A DNA stretch of 5,089 nt, from positions 1 to 5,089 of the forward strand of contig OMPZ01000183.1 of NCBI GenBank assembly GCA_900313125.1. Direction: 5' to 3'. Made by a program: the position numbers and the translations under genes. Source of the stretch: an uncultured Eubacteriales bacterium. Lineage in GTDB: Bacteria > Bacillota > Clostridia > Oscillospirales > Acutalibacteraceae. A model generated the notes under the pieces. That model was not told the DNA's origin and did not search any database. It saw only the letters and a program-made list of their open reading frames with translations. This document shows positions 1 to 5,089 of the stretch, piece after piece; position 1 is the stretch's first letter; every line of letters begins with the position of its first letter.

Positions 1-603
1 AACAGCGTTTGCAAGCGTTACTTCGATCGTCTTGTCGTCTACAGCCTTGACGTTGAGCTGTGCGTCGGGGTTGACGTAGGTAGCTTCGTCGTTTGTGTCT
101 GTCTCCCAGATATCAGCGTAGCCGTCGATGACCTCGAACATATAGCCGTAGTCGGCTGCAAGCTCTGTGGAAGCTGCGCGCTGCCATGCGAAAACGTAGT
201 CGCCTGCGGTAACGTCCTTGCCGTCAGACCACTTGAGACCGTCGCGGAGCTTGTAGGTGTAGGTTACCGTACCGTCCTCGTTCTCAACGCCGTCAACGAG
301 CTCCTCTGCTGCGTCGGCTACGATCTCAAGCTTACCGGAATCGTCCTGCTCCCACTTTGCAAGACCCGAGAAGAGGTGTGCAAGAAGTGTTGCACCGTCA
401 ACTGCGGAGTTGAGAGCCGGGTCGATCGTATCGGGCTCGCTTGCAAGAGAAACTGCGATAACGTCCTTCGACGTACCTGTTGTTGTCGTCGTGTCGCCGC
501 CCTGAGATGCATTGCCGTCCGAAGCTGCGCCATTGTCACAGGCAGCCAGACTGAGCACCATAGCAAGGCAGAGAGCAGCAGACAATGTTCTTTTGAGTTT
601 CAT
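1..603 (-). CDS. oppA: Oligopeptide ABC transporter substrate-binding lipoprotein OppA-like (SBP family 5), N-terminal 201 residues, cut by the window edge
   Basis: This is the extracellular peptide-binding lipoprotein that delivers substrate to OppBC. I translated it by hand from the ATG at 603-601; the frame is open to base 1, so the C-terminal part is missing (family members are usually about 530-650 aa). Residues 1-21 are a lipoprotein signal peptide with Lys2, Lys4 and Arg5, then a hydrophobic core and the lipobox LAAC, with lipidated Cys22. A low-complexity Gly/Ser/Asp/Thr linker follows to about residue 47, including five Thr at 38-42. The mature domain opens with SEPDTIDPALN (55-65) and carries the family 5 signature LRDGLKWSDGKDVTAGDYVF (119-138), followed by AWQRA (139-143), which is the OppA style. 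It is last in the operon, 66 nt after oppF. None of its roughly 30 Ala codons is GCG, a codon frequent in oppB, which suggests selection for high expression. The peptide class cannot be told from this part. Confidence 0.93.
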   Translation of the reverse strand, partial: MKLKRTLSAALCLAMVLSLAACDNGAASDGNASQGGDTTTTTGTSKDVIAVSLASEPDTIDPALNSAVDGATLLAHLFSGLAKWEQDDSGKLEIVADAAEELVDGVENEDGTVTYTYKLRDGLKWSDGKDVTAGDYVFAWQRAASTELAADYGYMFEVIDGYADIWETDTNDEATYVNPDAQLNVKAVDDKTIEVTLANAV

Positions 604-669
604 TACTGTTCAATCCTTTCTAAAGATAGATAAAAATAGAATCTATATGAGCCTTTTGGCGTCATAGCG
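604..669 (-). other. oppF-oppA intergenic spacer with two weak hairpins
   Basis: This is the only spacer of any size inside the operon. It holds a short GCC-AAAA-GGC hairpin (651-660), extendable by two pairs across a bulge at 661. Next to it is an all-A/U stem, ATAGAT with ATCTAT (641-646 with 626-631, 9-nt loop), just upstream of the ribosome binding site. Neither has the strength or adjoining T tract of a terminator, and I find no convincing -35/-10 pair. It may be a site where the mRNA is processed or stabilised so that oppA is expressed above the rest; that is inference. Confidence 0.35.
614..621 (-). promoter_or_regulatory. Ribosome binding site of oppA
   Basis: On the minus strand AGAAAGGA lies 10 nt before the ATG at 603. 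It supports this start, which also yields a complete lipoprotein signal peptide. Confidence 0.75.
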
Positions 670-1659
670 TTAATTGATGTCGCCTGTGTGGTGGCAGGCT
701 ACAAAGTGTCCCTTCGATACCTCTTTAAATTCGGGCATCTCTTCGGCGCACTTTTCCGTCGCGTATTTGCACCTTGTGCGGAACGGACAGCCGGAGGGCG
801 CGTTGAGCGGGCTGGGGATATCGCCGGAAAGCACGATCCTCTTGTTTGCCCTCGCGATCTTCGGGTCGGGCACGGGCACCGCCGAAAGCAGCGACTTCGA
901 GTAGGGGTGAAGAGGGCTGTTATAGATCTCCTCGGCTTCTGCAAGCTCGACCATCTTACCGAGATACATTACGGCGATCCTGTCGGAGATATGGCGCACA
1001 ACGAGCAGGTCGTGCGCAACGAAAAGATAAGTAAGCCCCAGCTTCTCCTGAAGCTCGTCGAACATATTGATGACCTGAGCCTGGATAGATACGTCGAGCG
1101 CAGAAACAGGCTCGTCGCAGACGATGAAATCGGGGTTTACCGCCAAAGAACGCGCGATGCCTATTCTCTGACGCTGACCGCCTGAAAACTCATGAGCGTA
1201 GCGCGCAGCGTGCTCGCTGTTGAGTCCCACATAGCCCATCAGCTCAAGTATCCTGTCCTGACGCTCCTGCTTTGTCGAATAAAGCTTGTGAACGTCGAGC
1301 GGCTCGCCGATGATGTCGGAGACCGTCATTCTCGGGTTCAGCGAGGAGTACGGATCCTGAAATACCATTGTCGCCTTCTTGCGGAACTCCTTGATGTCGG
1401 CGCGGTTCTTTATCTGCTTGCCCTCATACCATATCTCGCCGTCGGTAGGCTTGTATAAGTGAAGGATAGTTCTGCCGACCGTCGTTTTTCCGCAGCCGGA
1501 CTCGCCTACAAGACCGAGCGTCTCGCCCTTGTTTATCGAAAACGAAACGCCGTCTACAGCCTTGAGCGGCTTTGAACGGAAGAGCCCTGTATTGATGTAA
1601 AAATATTCCTTGAGGTTTTTGACCTCAATAAGTGGTTTTTTATCAGCCAACAGACTCAC
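670..1659 (-). CDS. oppF: Oligopeptide ABC transporter ATP-binding protein OppF
   Basis: This is the second ATPase of the importer, which pairs with OppD on the cytoplasmic face of OppBC and powers transport by ATP hydrolysis. The 329-aa frame has every nucleotide-binding motif: Walker A GESGCGKT (52-59), Q-loop Gln101 in FQDPYSSLNPR, signature FSGGQRQR (158-165), Walker B FIVCDE (178-183) with catalytic Glu183, D-loop ALDV (187-190) and switch His216 in VAHD. The C-terminal oligo_HPY-type region has Cys291, Cys297, Cys304 and Cys322, the set that ligates an iron-sulfur cluster in related Opp/Dpp ATPases. FQDPYSSLNPR and SPLHPYSKSLLSAVP are typical of OppF/DppF rather than OppD. The annotated start is a GTG that overlaps oppD by 17 nt. 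A TTG three codons later (1650-1648) has a better-spaced GGTGA ribosome site and would give a product beginning MADKKPLIEV, so the first three residues are uncertain. The ATPase is complete and should be active. Confidence 0.96.
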   Translation of the reverse strand: MSLLADKKPLIEVKNLKEYFYINTGLFRSKPLKAVDGVSFSINKGETLGLVGESGCGKTTVGRTILHLYKPTDGEIWYEGKQIKNRADIKEFRKKATMVFQDPYSSLNPRMTVSDIIGEPLDVHKLYSTKQERQDRILELMGYVGLNSEHAARYAHEFSGGQRQRIGIARSLAVNPDFIVCDEPVSALDVSIQAQVINMFDELQEKLGLTYLFVAHDLLVVRHISDRIAVMYLGKMVELAEAEEIYNSPLHPYSKSLLSAVPVPDPKIARANKRIVLSGDIPSPLNAPSGCPFRTRCKYATEKCAEEMPEFKEVSKGHFVACHHTGDIN

Positions 1660-2695
1660 CGCCCTTCTTTTCTTCTGTCTCCTTCTGACTCTTCGTCAGC
1701 TCGTCAAGCGTGATCTTGCCGTTTTGCAGCGCGTGCTTGACGTTCATCCAACAGGCGGCGGCGTGGTCGTCGTTGATGATGATCTTGTCCGCCCTGTGCT
1801 CGATGCAGACCTTCATAGCGAAGTCGCAGCGCGGCGCGAACGGGCAGCCCTTAGGCATATTGAGCAGGTCGATCGGCGTACCCGTGATGGGCTGCAGCTT
1901 TCTGCCGGCAGTATCAGTCGTCGGGATAGAGCGCATAAGGCCCTTCGTATACTCGTGGCACGGGTTGTAGAAGATCTCGTCCGCTGTACCCTGCTCGCAG
2001 ATAGAGCCTGCGTACATTACGATGACCTCGTCGCAGATCTGAGCCACAACGCCGAGATCGTGCGTTATCATTATGATAGCCATGCCAAGCTCCTTCTGCA
2101 GCGAGCCCATAAGCTCAAGTATCTGAGCCTGGATAGTCACGTCGAGTGCGGTCGTCGGTTCGTCGGCGATGAGGATATCGGGTTCACACGCGAGAGCCAT
2201 TGCGATCATAACTCTCTGGCGCATACCGCCCGAGAACTCGTAGGGGTACTGCTTCATTCGTCTCTCCGGCTCGTTTACGTTTACAAGTCGGAGCATCTCG
2301 ACAGCGCGGTCGTAAGCTTCCTTGCGGTTGCGGTCGGTGTGGAGGAGTATAGCCTCCATAAGCTGATGACCTATCGTGTACGTCGGGTTGAGCGACGTCA
2401 TCGGATCCTGGAAAATTATCGAGATCTTATTGCCGCGGACGGTTTTCATGACCTTCTCGCCTGCGTCAACGAGCTCCTGCCCGTCAAATTTTATCGAGCC
2501 GCCGACGATCTTGCCGGAGCCTGCAAGTATCTGCATTATCGAATAAGCCGTGACCGATTTGCCCGAGCCGGACTCGCCCACGATGCCGAGCACCTTTCCT
2601 CTGTCAAGCGTAAAGGAAACGTCGTTTACCGCCTTGACCTCACCCGCATCGGTGAAAAAGGAGGTCCTCAGATTTTTTACTTCAAGTAAAGCCAT
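1643..2695 (-). CDS. oppD: Oligopeptide ABC transporter ATP-binding protein OppD
   Basis: This is the first ATPase of the importer, working as a heterodimer with OppF at the inner face of the membrane. The 350-aa protein has Walker A GESGSGKS (40-47), Q-loop Gln96 in FQDPMTSLNP, signature FSGGMRQR (154-161), Walker B ILIADE (174-179), D-loop ALDV (183-186) and switch His212 in ITHD. The C-terminal oligo_HPY region contains GTPIDLLNMPKGCPFAPRC and four cysteines (284, 290, 297, 315), matching the cluster site known from this family. NMPKGCPFAPRC and the MRQRVMIAMAL stretch after the signature are OppD/DppD features. The last 30 or so residues are a charged, Lys/Glu-rich tail whose codons overlap the start of oppF, a layout that favours translational coupling. 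The ATG is supported by a strong AAGGAGG. It is intact and of normal length, with no missing catalytic residue. Confidence 0.97.
   Translation of the reverse strand: MALLEVKNLRTSFFTDAGEVKAVNDVSFTLDRGKVLGIVGESGSGKSVTAYSIMQILAGSGKIVGGSIKFDGQELVDAGEKVMKTVRGNKISIIFQDPMTSLNPTYTIGHQLMEAILLHTDRNRKEAYDRAVEMLRLVNVNEPERRMKQYPYEFSGGMRQRVMIAMALACEPDILIADEPTTALDVTIQAQILELMGSLQKELGMAIIMITHDLGVVAQICDEVIVMYAGSICEQGTADEIFYNPCHEYTKGLMRSIPTTDTAGRKLQPITGTPIDLLNMPKGCPFAPRCDFAMKVCIEHRADKIIINDDHAAACWMNVKHALQNGKITLDELTKSQKETEEKKGGESVG
1655..1666 (-). promoter_or_regulatory. Ribosome binding site that decides the oppF start
   Basis: The minus strand reads AAGGGCGGTGAG here, inside the 3' end of oppD. The GGTGA part ends 5 nt before a TTG at 1650-1648, a normal spacing. 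The AAGGG part is only 2 nt before the GTG at 1659-1657, which is too close for usual initiation. The TTG start is therefore a serious alternative and would shorten the overlap with oppD to 8 nt. Confidence 0.5.
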
Positions 2696-2706
2696 TTTCT
2701 GTTTAT

Positions 2707-2713
2707 CCTCCTT
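2707..2713 (-). promoter_or_regulatory. Ribosome binding site of oppD
   Basis: AAGGAGG lies 11 nt before the ATG at 2695, in the 21-nt oppC-oppD gap. The sequence AGGAGGATAAACA here is identical to that before oppC. Confidence 0.85.
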
Positions 2714-2716
2714 GCT

Positions 2717-3775
2717 TTAGGCGTTGAGCTTCGGGTCGAACGCGTCGCGCAGACCGTCGCCGAAAAGGTTTAAGCTGAGCACGATAAGCGAGATCACTAT
2801 CGCCGGGATAACGAGACGGTATGTGTAGCTCGTGATACCGTTGAGCGCGTCGGACGCAAGCGAACCGAGCGACGGCATCGGCGCGTTTACGCCAAGTCCG
2901 AGGAACGAAAGGTAGCTTTCGGTGAAGATAGCCGACGGGATCTGCAAGGCCGCCGAAATGATAACGACGCTGATGCAGTTCGGGATAAGGTGCTTTGTGA
3001 TGATCCACTTGCCGCGAGCGCCCGTCGCCTGAGCCGAAAGAACGTACTCCTGCTCACGCAGCGAAAGTATCTGACCTCTGATAAGGCGCGACATACTTAC
3101 CCAGTAGAGCAGCGCGAATACTATGAAAAGGCTGATGATGTTCGCGCCGATAGACTGAAGCACCGTGCCCTCGATAACGGGCGTGAGCGTGAGCTTGAGC
3201 ACCGTTGAAAGCAGGATGACCATGAGCATATCGGGCAGCGAATATATGATATCGACTATTCGCATGATGATAAGGTCTACCTTGCCGCCGAAGTAGCCGG
3301 AGATAGAGCCGACAATCGTGCCGATAACGAGCACGATGATGCTTGCGAAGAAGCCTACAGCGAGCGAAACTCTCGTTCCGTAGATAACGCGGATAAAGTA
3401 GTCTCTTCCTGCGGCGTCGGTTCCGAAAACGTGCGGGAACACGCTCTCGCCGTTTTCGATCATCTTCTGCTCCGTTCTGCCGTATTCAAACGGAGCGAGG
3501 TTATTGTAAGAGGAATCTACCGGTCTGCCGGGCGTTACGCCAAGCTGAGTCTCGTAAGAGTACGGCCAGAAGAACGGTATGATTATGCTTGCGAGCGTTA
3601 TCAGAATGATAACGATAAAGCTCACGAAAGCGATCTTGTTTTTGTAAAGACGCTTTACGCCGTCCTTGAAAAACGTCGTGGACGGGCGCATCTGCACAAG
3701 GTATTCTTTTTCCTTATCCGATGCCGGGTTGAACGAGTTGAGATCGACATGGAAGGAGATCGGGTTTATTTTCAT
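2717..3775 (-). CDS. oppC: Oligopeptide ABC transporter permease OppC
   Basis: This is one half of the transmembrane channel, paired with OppB. The 352-aa protein has a cytoplasmic N-terminal extension (1-45, typical of OppC/DppC) and a first membrane helix around 47-70. A long external loop follows to about 115, then the conserved FGTDAAGRDYFIRVIYGTR segment (117-135) that opens the permease domain. Further hydrophobic helices lie near 137-160, 180-195, 210-228, 265-285 and 318-338. The EAA loop that docks onto an ATPase is seen as YVLSAQATGARGKWIITKHL (244-263), followed by IPN. The C-terminus ends GDGLRDAFDPKLNA, as in canonical OppC, so the gene is complete. The start follows oppB by 14 nt and has a strong AGGAGG; the oppB stop codon TAG lies within the same hexamer, so the two are likely translated in a coupled way. 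Confidence 0.96.
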   Translation of the reverse strand: MKINPISFHVDLNSFNPASDKEKEYLVQMRPSTTFFKDGVKRLYKNKIAFVSFIVIILITLASIIIPFFWPYSYETQLGVTPGRPVDSSYNNLAPFEYGRTEQKMIENGESVFPHVFGTDAAGRDYFIRVIYGTRVSLAVGFFASIIVLVIGTIVGSISGYFGGKVDLIIMRIVDIIYSLPDMLMVILLSTVLKLTLTPVIEGTVLQSIGANIISLFIVFALLYWVSMSRLIRGQILSLREQEYVLSAQATGARGKWIITKHLIPNCISVVIISAALQIPSAIFTESYLSFLGLGVNAPMPSLGSLASDALNGITSYTYRLVIPAIVISLIVLSLNLFGDGLRDAFDPKLNA

Positions 3776-3785
3776 TTTTGTTTAT

Positions 3786-3791
3786 CCTCCT
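3786..3791 (-). promoter_or_regulatory. Ribosome binding site of oppC overlapping the oppB stop
   Basis: AGGAGG is 10 nt before the ATG at 3775. The TAG stop of oppB (3792-3790) shares its first bases, so a ribosome ending oppB sits directly on this site. Confidence 0.85.
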
Positions 3792-4719
3792 ATTCCAATG
3801 TGATCCTGGGGTCTACTACCTTGTACAGAATATCGGTGACAAGGTTCATGATAACGATGAGGGCGGCGAGAATGATCGTCGTGCCCATTATCATGGGGTA
3901 GTCGCGGTTCGTAATGGAGCTTACGAAAGCGCGTCCGATGCCGGGAACGGCGAATATCTGCTCGACAACGAGCGAGCCTGTAACTATGTAGGCAAGCATG
4001 GGCCCAAGATATGTTAGCACCGGGATAAGCGAGTTCTTCAGCGCGTGACCGAAGATTATCTTCATTCCGGAGACGCCCTTCGCCTTTGCCGTGCGGATAT
4101 AATCCTGACCGAGAACGTCGAGCATAGACGAGCGCGTAAGACGCGTGATATACGCCATCGGGTAAAGCGCGAGCGTGACGATCGGCAGCACAAGACCTGC
4201 CGGAGTCGAGCCGTTTGCGGGGAGCACCTTGAGCTTGATCGCGAAGAGCGCGAGCAGCAGCGAGCCCATGATGAACGAGGGCATCGAAACGAACGCCGTC
4301 GTGATGACCATTATCACTCTGTCGATCAGCTTGTTTCTTCTCAGGGCAGCCACCGCGCCGAGAACGATGCCGACAACGGCGGAGAGCGCCGCCGCGATAA
4401 CGCCGAGCTTAGCCGAGGTTTTCATGCCGTCGCCGATAATGTCGATGACCATTCTGCCGCGCTGCTTGAGCGAGGGACCGAAGTCAAACTTTGTGATAAT
4501 GTCTTTGAGATAGGTGAAATACTGTTCGCTCAGAGGCTTGTCAAGACCGTACTTTGCCTCCATCGCGGCCTGTACAGCAGGCGTGGTCGCTTTTTCGCCC
4601 ACGAAAGGACCGCCCGGAACGGCGTGCATAACGAAGAACGTAACCGTTATGACCACCCACACGGTGAAAATCGCGAGCAGGATGCGCTTTACTATGTAAA
4701 GCATTGTCTTTGAATTCAT
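3790..4719 (-). CDS. oppB: Oligopeptide ABC transporter permease OppB
   Basis: This is the first gene of the operon and the partner permease of OppC. The 309-aa protein has the classic OppB plan: an N-terminal helix (about 8-32) leading into HAVPGGPF, then an external region containing the family motif KYGLDKPLSEQYFTYL (56-71) and FGPSL (80-84). Helices follow near 103-125, 133-160, 173-190, 229-250 and 275-296. The EAA loop is YIRTAKAKGVSGMKIIFGHA (207-226), followed by LKNSLIPV, and the end is DILYKVVDPRI (296-306), diagnostic for the family. The ATG at 4719 has only a modest ribosome site (AAGG 11 nt upstream, or GGAT closer in). A second Met at residue 6 (4704) would begin MLYIVKRILLAI, the usual OppB start, but lacks a clear ribosome site. 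About 145 nt of leader separate the start from the likely promoter. Confidence 0.96.
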   Translation of the reverse strand: MNSKTMLYIVKRILLAIFTVWVVITVTFFVMHAVPGGPFVGEKATTPAVQAAMEAKYGLDKPLSEQYFTYLKDIITKFDFGPSLKQRGRMVIDIIGDGMKTSAKLGVIAAALSAVVGIVLGAVAALRRNKLIDRVIMVITTAFVSMPSFIMGSLLLALFAIKLKVLPANGSTPAGLVLPIVTLALYPMAYITRLTRSSMLDVLGQDYIRTAKAKGVSGMKIIFGHALKNSLIPVLTYLGPMLAYIVTGSLVVEQIFAVPGIGRAFVSSITNRDYPMIMGTTIILAALIVIMNLVTDILYKVVDPRITLE

Positions 4720-4722
4720 CGA

Positions 4723-4821
4723 TCATCCAACCTTATTTGTTTTTACGAGCAGACTGCCAAAGCACCGAAGAACCGCCGCTGAAAGGGCGAAAAAGAGAGA
4801 ATATTCATTAAAAAAAAACAT
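4723..4821 (-). CDS. Possible 32-aa leader ORF upstream of oppB
   Basis: An ATG at 4821-4819 opens a 32-codon frame ending in TGA at 4725-4723, 3 nt before the oppB ATG and in the same frame. An AGGG lies 5 nt upstream of the ATG. The product starts MFFFNEYSLFFALSAAVLRC, continues FGSLLVKTNKVG, and is hydrophobic with six Phe, three of them encoded by the T tract of the leader terminator. Ribosomes finishing it would be placed at the oppB start, so it could couple or meter oppB translation. Against it, a frame this short survives by chance about one time in five, a second 21-codon frame overlaps it in another phase, and I recognise no family. I treat it as a candidate only. Confidence 0.22.
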   Translation of the reverse strand: MFFFNEYSLFFALSAAVLRCFGSLLVKTNKVG

Positions 4822-4842
4822 TCCTGCCCTAACATCAGGAAT
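4810..4842 (-). terminator. Intrinsic terminator hairpin in the oppB leader (possible attenuator)
   Basis: On the minus strand ATTCCTG (4842-4836), a 9-nt loop and CAGGAAT (4826-4820) form a perfect 7-bp stem, followed after one G by nine consecutive T (4818-4810). This is the standard form of a Rho-independent terminator read toward oppB. An A-rich run just upstream on the same strand can pair weakly with the T tract. It lies downstream of the best promoter and upstream of oppB, so it would sit in the 5' leader. It could instead be the end of a gene outside the window. On the plus strand the T-rich run is further from the stem, so termination that way is less likely. Confidence 0.65.
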
Positions 4843-4870
4843 TTGACAATTTTTTTACTCGATTACTTCA

Positions 4871-4899
4871 ATTTTAACACATATTCGCTACAATGACAA
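4871..4899 (-). promoter_or_regulatory. Predicted sigma-A promoter of the opp operon
   Basis: The minus strand carries TTGTCA (4899-4894), a 17-bp spacer and TAAAAT (4876-4871), with TG one base before the -10 (extended -10). Each hexamer differs from consensus at a single position and the spacing is ideal. Transcription would begin near an A at about 4864, giving a leader of roughly 145 nt. A/T-rich DNA farther upstream (4920-4975) may help as an UP-like element. Confidence 0.7.
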
Positions 4900-4920
4900 A
4901 CCACAGATTCTGGAATATGT
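4879..4920. repeat. 8-bp inverted repeat bracketing the -35 element
   Basis: ACATATTC (4879-4886) and GAATATGT (4913-4920) are exact inverted copies with their centres 34 bp apart. They lie on either side of the -35 hexamer, with the inner copy inside the promoter spacer. The position fits a dimeric or looping regulator, but no known operator consensus is matched and the DNA is AT-rich, so chance is possible. A separate near-palindrome, ATTCTGGAAT (4907-4916), overlaps the outer copy. Confidence 0.3.
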
Positions 4921-4921
4921 A

Positions 4922-5089
4922 TAACAAATACTGCGGATATAGATATTTTTATAAAAAAATTTTGATATGTTTTATGCATTTTACTTTAAAGCGTTAATAC
5001 TACGCATCGTGCGGGCTTGGGAAGGCGTGCGGTCGTTGTTTGTAAGTATGAGTTTTTTGTGTATTTAATTTGTTTAGTATATTTCTTCT
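4922..5089. other. Upstream non-coding stretch with a GC-rich island
   Basis: I see no supportable gene here. Bases 4922-4990 are strongly A/T-rich. Bases 5003-5035 are abruptly G-rich on the plus strand and contain GTGCGG twice (5009-5014 and 5027-5032) around a GGGCTTGGGAAGG core. The rest to 5089 is T-rich. Two minus-strand frames are open from the right edge for about 29 and 33 codons, ending at about 5000 and 4988, but their composition is unlike the opp genes and neither peptide is recognisable. Confidence 0.4.

Noticed and set aside
1610..2689. Long plus-strand open frame (359 codons) opposite oppD
   Set aside because: It lies antisense to an intact, fully motif-bearing OppD. Its product is rich in Arg, His and Val with no recognisable domain, as expected from the complement of biased codons.
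4045..4713. Plus-strand open frame (222 codons) opposite oppB
   Set aside because: It is antisense to OppB, with a product dominated by Arg, Glu, Asp and His. This is the mirror of codons for hydrophobic residues, not a real protein.
4743..4808. 21-codon minus-strand frame (MNILSFSPFQRRFFGALAVC, then S and TAA) in the oppB leader
   Set aside because: The nearest ribosome-site-like AGGA is 13 nt upstream, too far, and it overlaps the better-placed 32-codon frame in another phase. Probably chance.
4784..4830. Alternative pairing of AGGGC in the terminator loop region with GCCCT downstream in the leader, as an antiterminator
   Set aside because: It is only 5 bp, and the downstream partner is transcribed after the T tract, too late to prevent termination in the usual way.
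4843..4872. Consensus TTGACA on the plus strand (4843-4848) as a divergent promoter
   Set aside because: The only -10 at suitable spacing is TTCAAT (4867-4872), which lacks the critical second-position A, and no plus-strand gene follows within the window.
4860..4990. CodY box upstream of the operon
   Set aside because: No stretch resembles AATTTTCWGAAAATT closely. The near-palindrome ATTCTGGAAT has a two-base centre and lacks the outer A/T match.
5000..5089. Minus-strand frames open at the right edge, as the tail of an upstream gene
   Set aside because: Two different phases are open for about 29 and 33 codons, neither encodes a recognisable peptide, and the composition is unlike the neighbouring coding DNA. 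The right flank would be needed to judge.

Overview
The window holds one minus-strand operon for a peptide-type ABC importer (Opp/Dpp family). In transcription order, right to left, it is oppB (4719-3790), oppC (3775-2717), oppD (2695-1643), oppF (1659-670) and the 5' two-thirds or less of the substrate-binding lipoprotein gene oppA (603 to beyond base 1). The genes are tightly packed: 14 nt between B and C, 21 nt between C and D, D and F overlapping, and 66 nt before oppA. No other convincing gene is present. The long plus-strand open frames are antisense shadows of the opp genes.

The organism is probably a Gram-positive member of the Bacillota, most like the gut Clostridia/Oscillospiraceae type. 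The pointers are strong AGGAGG ribosome binding sites, a LAAC lipobox with a short basic n-region, a B-C-D-F-A gene order, GC-rich coding DNA of about 50% or a little more, and very AT-rich intergenic DNA. This placement is an inference from composition and gene style, not from a match to a named genome.

The 370 bases to the right of oppB (4720-5089) are the least ordinary part. They carry a near-consensus sigma-A promoter pointing into the operon (TTGTCA, 17 bp, TAAAAT with an extended -10). A perfect 8-bp inverted repeat brackets its -35 region. About 20 nt into the predicted transcript there is an intrinsic-terminator hairpin with a nine-T tract, before oppB begins. A possible 32-codon leader ORF starts in the 3' arm of that hairpin and stops 3 nt before oppB, in the same frame. 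Together these suggest control of the operon by attenuation in the leader, but the antiterminating signal is not visible.

Working together, OppA captures peptide outside the membrane. OppB and OppC form the membrane channel, and OppD and OppF are the paired ATPases that drive import. Both ATPases keep the C-terminal four-cysteine cluster typical of the family. The transporter itself looks ordinary and intact; I see no new defence, mobile or CRISPR system here.
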